Assembly (NCBI GenBank): GCA_013289835.1
Contig: JABCZG010000001.1
Span: forward strand, 62,001 to 126,000
Direction of reading: 5' to 3'
Source of the DNA: Acidobacteriota bacterium
GTDB taxonomy: Bacteria > Acidobacteriota > Terriglobia > Acidiferrales > UBA7541
DNA: 64,000 nucleotides
Positions 60,094 to 64,000 of this stretch are shown here, in pieces. The position numbers and the translations under genes were made by a program. The notes under the pieces are model-generated. The model did no database searches and had not been told where the DNA came from. It worked only from the letters and a program-made list of their open reading frames with translations. Position 1 is the stretch's first letter. Each line of letters begins with the position of its first letter.

Positions 60094-61326
60094 CTACTGT
60101 AGAACGACTTGTTGCTTTTCGTTTAGGCCTTCGAGGATTTCTGTTTTCACGCCATTCGAAATGCCGAGCTTCACGCTGAGTTTTTTCTTGCCGTTGTCGG
60201 CTGCGGCGTCGGGGATTTCGACGGAAGCTTTGCGTTCTTTGTCGTAGATCAGCGCGGCTTCGGGAATCATCAAGACGTTTTTCTTTTCCTCGAGAAGGAT
60301 TTCGGCGTTGGCGCTCATGTTGGCTTTTAGCTCGCCACCGGGATTGGAAATAGAGACGCGGACCTCGAAGGTGGTGACGTTGTCTTTTTCCTTGCCGAGC
60401 GGAGAAATCTTGGTGACCTTGCCGGTGAATTTTTTGTCTTTAAAGGATTCAACGACGATGCGCGCGGGCTGATTCAGATAAACTTTGCCGATGTCGGCTT
60501 CGTCCACTTTGCCCTGGACGTAGACTTCGCTGACGTCGCCGAGGGTCATGATGAGCGTGGCTTGAGAGCCGAGCACGAGAATGCTGCTGACGGCGTCGCC
60601 GACATTGACGTCGCGGGAGAGGACCAGGCCGTCAATGGGGCTGACGATGGTGGAGTTGCGCAAATCTTCCTGCGCGTTTTCGAGAGAAGCCCTGGCTTGC
60701 GCGACTTGCGCTTCGCACTTGGCGATTTCCGCTTTAGAGACGGCCAGGGTGCGCTGGGCGCTGACTTGTTTATTGAGTGCGAGCTGATAATTTTTTTCGG
60801 CGTCTTCGACGAGGCTCTTGGAGATCAAGCCGTCTTTAAACATTTGTTCGGCGCGTTCCATGTTGAGCTTCATAAACGGAACGTCGGGACCTTCGGCGTC
60901 AACCTTGTTGCGTTCGAGAGTGGCCTTGGAAGAATCCAGAGCGGCTTCGGCGGCTTGCAGATTCGCGCGGGAGGCGCGCTCGGCGGCTTCGAGCTGGACT
61001 TTGTCGAGTTCGGCCAGAAGCTGGCCCTGTTTTACGTTTTCGCCATAATCCACGTACAGTTTTTTCACGATGCCGCTGGCTTTGGATTTGATTTCGATTT
61101 TGGAGAGCGGCTGAATCTTCCCGGTAGCTACGACGACGCGCGCCAAGTCGCCGCGTTCGACGGACGCCAGCTTCGAAGGATCAATGGTGCGGTTGGGACT
61201 GAGGGCTGCTTTGACGCCGTAGCCGCCGCCGCCCAGCACCAGGACCGCAATGGCGGCCCAGATGATCCGCCGGCGGCGTTTCTTGCCATTTTTGCCGTTT
61301 GCTAACCCATTGCCATTCGTGGACAT
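60094..61326 (-). CDS. MacA/HlyD-type periplasmic adaptor
   Basis: 410 residues. An N-terminal membrane helix (RIIWAAIAVLVLGGGGYGV), a biotinyl-lipoyl half (LYVDYGENVKQGQLLAELDK), a long helical hairpin (about 105-215) and beta-barrel domains (STIVSPIDGLVLSRDVNVGD; ARIVVESFKDKKFTGKV). It would bridge a MacB-type permease and an outer-membrane channel. It is first in the unit with the permease at 58815. Confidence 0.9.
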   Translation of the reverse strand: MSTNGNGLANGKNGKKRRRRIIWAAIAVLVLGGGGYGVKAALSPNRTIDPSKLASVERGDLARVVVATGKIQPLSKIEIKSKASGIVKKLYVDYGENVKQGQLLAELDKVQLEAAERASRANLQAAEAALDSSKATLERNKVDAEGPDVPFMKLNMERAEQMFKDGLISKSLVEDAEKNYQLALNKQVSAQRTLAVSKAEIAKCEAQVAQARASLENAQEDLRNSTIVSPIDGLVLSRDVNVGDAVSSILVLGSQATLIMTLGDVSEVYVQGKVDEADIGKVYLNQPARIVVESFKDKKFTGKVTKISPLGKEKDNVTTFEVRVSISNPGGELKANMSANAEILLEEKKNVLMIPEAALIYDKERKASVEIPDAAADNGKKKLSVKLGISNGVKTEILEGLNEKQQVVLQ

Positions 61327-61506
61327 ACCAGACCCCCGCGGTTCTCACTCGTTGCTATCTAGGAGTACGCAAACCCGACCGAAAAGTTCCCTCACCGACA
61401 TGCTTTAGACGATGAGGAGAGCGATTGGTCAGGTCTGCATGATTCGTTTAAGTGGTTTGACGGGGTTCTGGGGACCGGCCTATGATGCGGCTCACAGGCT
61501 CACTCC

Positions 61507-64000
61507 ATGATTGGGAAGAACTTTGCACACTACGTGGTCCTTGAAAAGGCCGGGGCTGGGGGCATGGGTGTGGTGTTTCGCGCGCGGGATGAAACGCTGC
61601 AGCGCGAGGTAGCGCTCAAGCTGCCTTCCAAACACTCCTGTTCGGATGAAGATGCGCGCGAGCGCATCCTGCGGGAGGCACGCGCGGCTTCGGCCCTGAA
61701 CCATCCGCACATCTGCACGATTTACGAGGTGGGTGAGTTCGAGGGGCAGCCATATATCGCGATGGAGTATATCGGCGGCGAGACGCTGAGCCGGCGAATT
61801 CCGCCGAATGGATTGTCGGCGGAGTCGGTGCTCGATCTTGGGGCACAGATCGCCGATGCGCTGGAGCACGCGCACACGCAAGGAATTCTTCATCGGGATT
61901 TGAAGTCGGCCAATGTGCGGTTGACTTCGTCGGGGCAGCTCAAGGTGCTGGACTTTGGGCTGGCACTGAACTTGAAGGATGCCGGTGTGGAAGGGCTCAC
62001 GCGGTCGACCAATCTTGATACGAGTAGCGTTGTTGGAACGCTGGCGTACATGGCGCCGGAACTGCTGGTGGGCAAACCTCCGGACAGCCGGACGGATATC
62101 TGGTCGTTGGGTGTTCTTCTGTATGAACTTGCCGCGGGTACGCTTCCCTTTCATGGGCGCACGGGATTCGAACTGACGACGGCCATTCTTCGGGAATCGC
62201 CGGCGGCGTTGCCGACGCATGTGACGCCGGGACTCCGCGCGGTGATCACGCATTGCCTGGCGAAGGAGCCGGAGAAACGGTATCAGCGGGCGAGTGAGGT
62301 TCGCGCAGCTTTGGAGGCGCTGCAGTCGGACACGGGCGTAACGCAGAAAGTCGAAGCCCTAGAGGCCGAGAAATCGCGCACGGGCGTGCTGCTGGGGGCC
62401 ATCGGGATTTTGGCTTTGGCAGTGATTGGGTTGCTTGTGTACGGACGCCTCGGGAAGCACGGAGGTGGCACACAGGTTGGCGGAAAGCTGAGGCTGTTCC
62501 TCTCTTCGGACGACGACCTCAGCGGGCCTGCGCTTTCGCCCGATGGCAAGATGGTTGCGTACGTGCGCCAGAGCAGTGGGCGACAGGACTTGTACGTGAG
62601 CCGCGTGGCGGGTGGGGAGCATGTGCGGCTGACAAATGACGACTCGCGAAAGGATACGCCGCAGTTTTCCCCCGATGGGGAAAAACTCACGTTCGTGCGG
62701 TATTTGACGAATTCAGCTCAACCCGAAATCTGCGTTGTACCGGCGTTGGGCGGGCAAGCGGTGCCATTGATTCCGGATGCGGAATATCCGGCGTGGTCAC
62801 CGGACGGAAATAGCCTGGCGTTTATTTTGCGAAAACAAGGTGAGCCGGAGGCATTGGCGATCTCCGGGACGGACGGCTCGAACGTTCGCGTGATCTTGAA
62901 GGGTGATGATGTGTATCCGTTTTTGTCGAGCCCGGCATGGTCGCCGGATGGAGCAACTTTGACGGTGTCGCGAAGCCGCGGCGGGATGAACCGCGATATC
63001 TGGATTGTTCCGGCGCATGGTGGCGAGGGTACGCGGCTGACAAAAGATGCAGCTGGAGTGGTCAGCGATTGGCCGGTGTTTGCGCCGGATGGGCGCGGGG
63101 TGGTGCATCGGTCCAATCGCGGCGGGGCTTCCAATTTGTGGTTGCAGCCGCTGGAGTCCGACTCGCCGGTGCAGTTGACCACGGGGCCGGGACCGGACAC
63201 TTCGCCGAGCATCGCGCGGAATGGCACGATCGCATTTCTGAATTCGCGGTCTCGAAATTTGCTGCTGGTGTATTCGTTGGCGGATGGCACCAGCAAGACG
63301 CTGCTGACGGATGCGTCACGCGTGTGGGCGCCGGCGTTTTCGCCGGACGGAAAGCAAATCGCGTATTCTCGGGACGAGCCGGACGGTTCCTGGCATTTGT
63401 GGAGTTTGCCCGCCGAAGGCGGCGCGCCGCGGCAGATTACTTCGGGAAAAGTGCCGGAGATTTATCCGCGATTTTCGCCGGATGGCTCGACCGTTTATTT
63501 CAATACCTGGGGGACGGAGCCTTTGAGTATTTGGCGTGTGCCGAGCAAGGGAGGACCGCCGAAGGCTGCTACCACATCCAGCTCCGGGAGTGATGCGTAC
63601 GCCGATGTTTCGCCGGACGGGCTTTCGGTGGTTTTTACGCGCACGGAAAACAAGATTTCACATGTTTTTGTCGCGGCGACGGATGGAAGAGGCGAGCCTC
63701 GGCGCGTTTTGGATACGCCGGGGACCGTTCCGCGATGGTCGCCCGATGGCAAATGGATCAGCTTCAGCCCCAACCGCGGATTTTCCAGCGGCGTTAACGT
63801 CGTGCATGCTGACGGATCGGGGCTGAAACGGCTGACGGAGAGCGGTGGATGGGCGGTGTGGTGGCCGGATGGAGAACAAATCGGTTATCAAGTGGTGGGG
63901 GCGGACGGGAATTCGCAGATTCAGGTGCTGAATTTGAAATCAGGAGAGACGCGGACGCTTTCGAATCTGCACTTCCTGGGGACGAATTTTCCGTTTGATA
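61507..64000 (+). CDS. Ser/Thr protein kinase with PD40 beta-propeller, partial at 3' end
   Basis: At least 831 residues, open to the edge of the window. Residues about 9-275 are a complete PknB-type kinase: glycine loop KAGAGGMGVVF, Lys38 in VALKL, H129-R-D131 in LHRDLKSANV, D149-F-G, and MAPE. A membrane helix spans about 293-312 (GVLLGAIGILALAVIGLLVYG). From about 325 come repeated PD40/WD40-like blades with SPDG (ALSPDGKMVAY, FSPDGEKLTF, WSPDGNSLAF, APDGRGVVH, FSPDGKQIAY, FSPDGSTVYF, SPDGLSVVF, WSPDGKWISF). The propeller would lie in the periplasm and sense a ligand. ATG 61507 is used; nearby upstream ATGs are out of frame. Confidence 0.92.
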   Translation, partial: MIGKNFAHYVVLEKAGAGGMGVVFRARDETLQREVALKLPSKHSCSDEDARERILREARAASALNHPHICTIYEVGEFEGQPYIAMEYIGGETLSRRIPPNGLSAESVLDLGAQIADALEHAHTQGILHRDLKSANVRLTSSGQLKVLDFGLALNLKDAGVEGLTRSTNLDTSSVVGTLAYMAPELLVGKPPDSRTDIWSLGVLLYELAAGTLPFHGRTGFELTTAILRESPAALPTHVTPGLRAVITHCLAKEPEKRYQRASEVRAALEALQSDTGVTQKVEALEAEKSRTGVLLGAIGILALAVIGLLVYGRLGKHGGGTQVGGKLRLFLSSDDDLSGPALSPDGKMVAYVRQSSGRQDLYVSRVAGGEHVRLTNDDSRKDTPQFSPDGEKLTFVRYLTNSAQPEICVVPALGGQAVPLIPDAEYPAWSPDGNSLAFILRKQGEPEALAISGTDGSNVRVILKGDDVYPFLSSPAWSPDGATLTVSRSRGGMNRDIWIVPAHGGEGTRLTKDAAGVVSDWPVFAPDGRGVVHRSNRGGASNLWLQPLESDSPVQLTTGPGPDTSPSIARNGTIAFLNSRSRNLLLVYSLADGTSKTLLTDASRVWAPAFSPDGKQIAYSRDEPDGSWHLWSLPAEGGAPRQITSGKVPEIYPRFSPDGSTVYFNTWGTEPLSIWRVPSKGGPPKAATTSSSGSDAYADVSPDGLSVVFTRTENKISHVFVAATDGRGEPRRVLDTPGTVPRWSPDGKWISFSPNRGFSSGVNVVHADGSGLKRLTESGGWAVWWPDGEQIGYQVVGADGNSQIQVLNLKSGETRTLSNLHFLGTNFPFD

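Overview
The window looks like a chromosomal stretch of a soil-type Acidobacteriota genome, or a metagenome-assembled contig from one. The reasons are the overall gene style: a DNA-binding winged-helix domain joined to a membrane segment and TPRs, a Ser/Thr kinase joined to PD40 beta-propeller repeats, PadR plus HAAS-domain membrane protein pairs, MacB-type permeases, moderately high GC, and several families of short dispersed intergenic repeats. No rRNA, tRNA, CRISPR array, integrase or transposase gene was recognised. Organism assignment is inference; there is no phylogenetic marker beyond rpsO and pnp.

Layout. 0.3-5.3 kb: a class-III aminotransferase, small proteins (zinc ribbon, PilZ, helical repeat) and a BadF-type sugar kinase. 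5.4-9.3 kb (minus): a bacterial Hen1-Pnkp RNA-repair cassette in which both genes carry a single-base frame change. 9.5-11.4 kb: a winged-helix/TPR regulator. 11.6-21 kb: a dense signalling block with a cupredoxin, an XRE regulator, a lone receiver, a PAS kinase/NarL pair, a second PAS kinase/receiver pair and two Crp/Fnr paralogues, each preceded by the same palindrome. 21.0-24.8 kb: four translationally coupled genes encoding a TetR-isonitrile synthase fusion, a COQ4-like protein, an Fe(II)/2-oxoglutarate dioxygenase (PvcB type) and a UbiA prenyltransferase. Two transporters (SSS and APC families) follow. This is the best candidate for an undescribed pathway: a possible prenylated isonitrile metabolite.

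27.8-29.8 kb: PadR/HAAS pair and a BtuF-like binding protein. 30.0-42.7 kb: a peptidoglycan-salvage region with NamZ, a NagZ-beta-lactamase-like fusion, MurU, an AmgK-RapZ fusion, MurQ and MurA, interspersed with an FKBP isomerase and a secreted glycosidase. Together these could release GlcNAc and MurNAc from wall fragments and return MurNAc either to UDP-MurNAc (AmgK/MurU) or to the GlcN-6-P pool (MurQ), with MurA at the de novo entry step.

42.7-56.8 kb: hybrid histidine kinase, GNAT, M28 peptidase, a CADD-like oxygenase probably linked to p-aminobenzoate, pnp and rpsO, an EamA exporter divergent from a CGNR regulator, and a folE/PTPS/PTPS/glycosyltransferase operon, then a TlpA-type thioredoxin. 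56.9-61.3 kb: a MacA-type adaptor and two MacB-type permeases without an ATPase, split by a repeat-flanked four-helix-bundle gene. 61.5 kb to the end: a Ser/Thr kinase with PD40 repeats that runs off the window.

Five families of short repeats are scattered between genes, and two different ones have become part of the murU reading frame.
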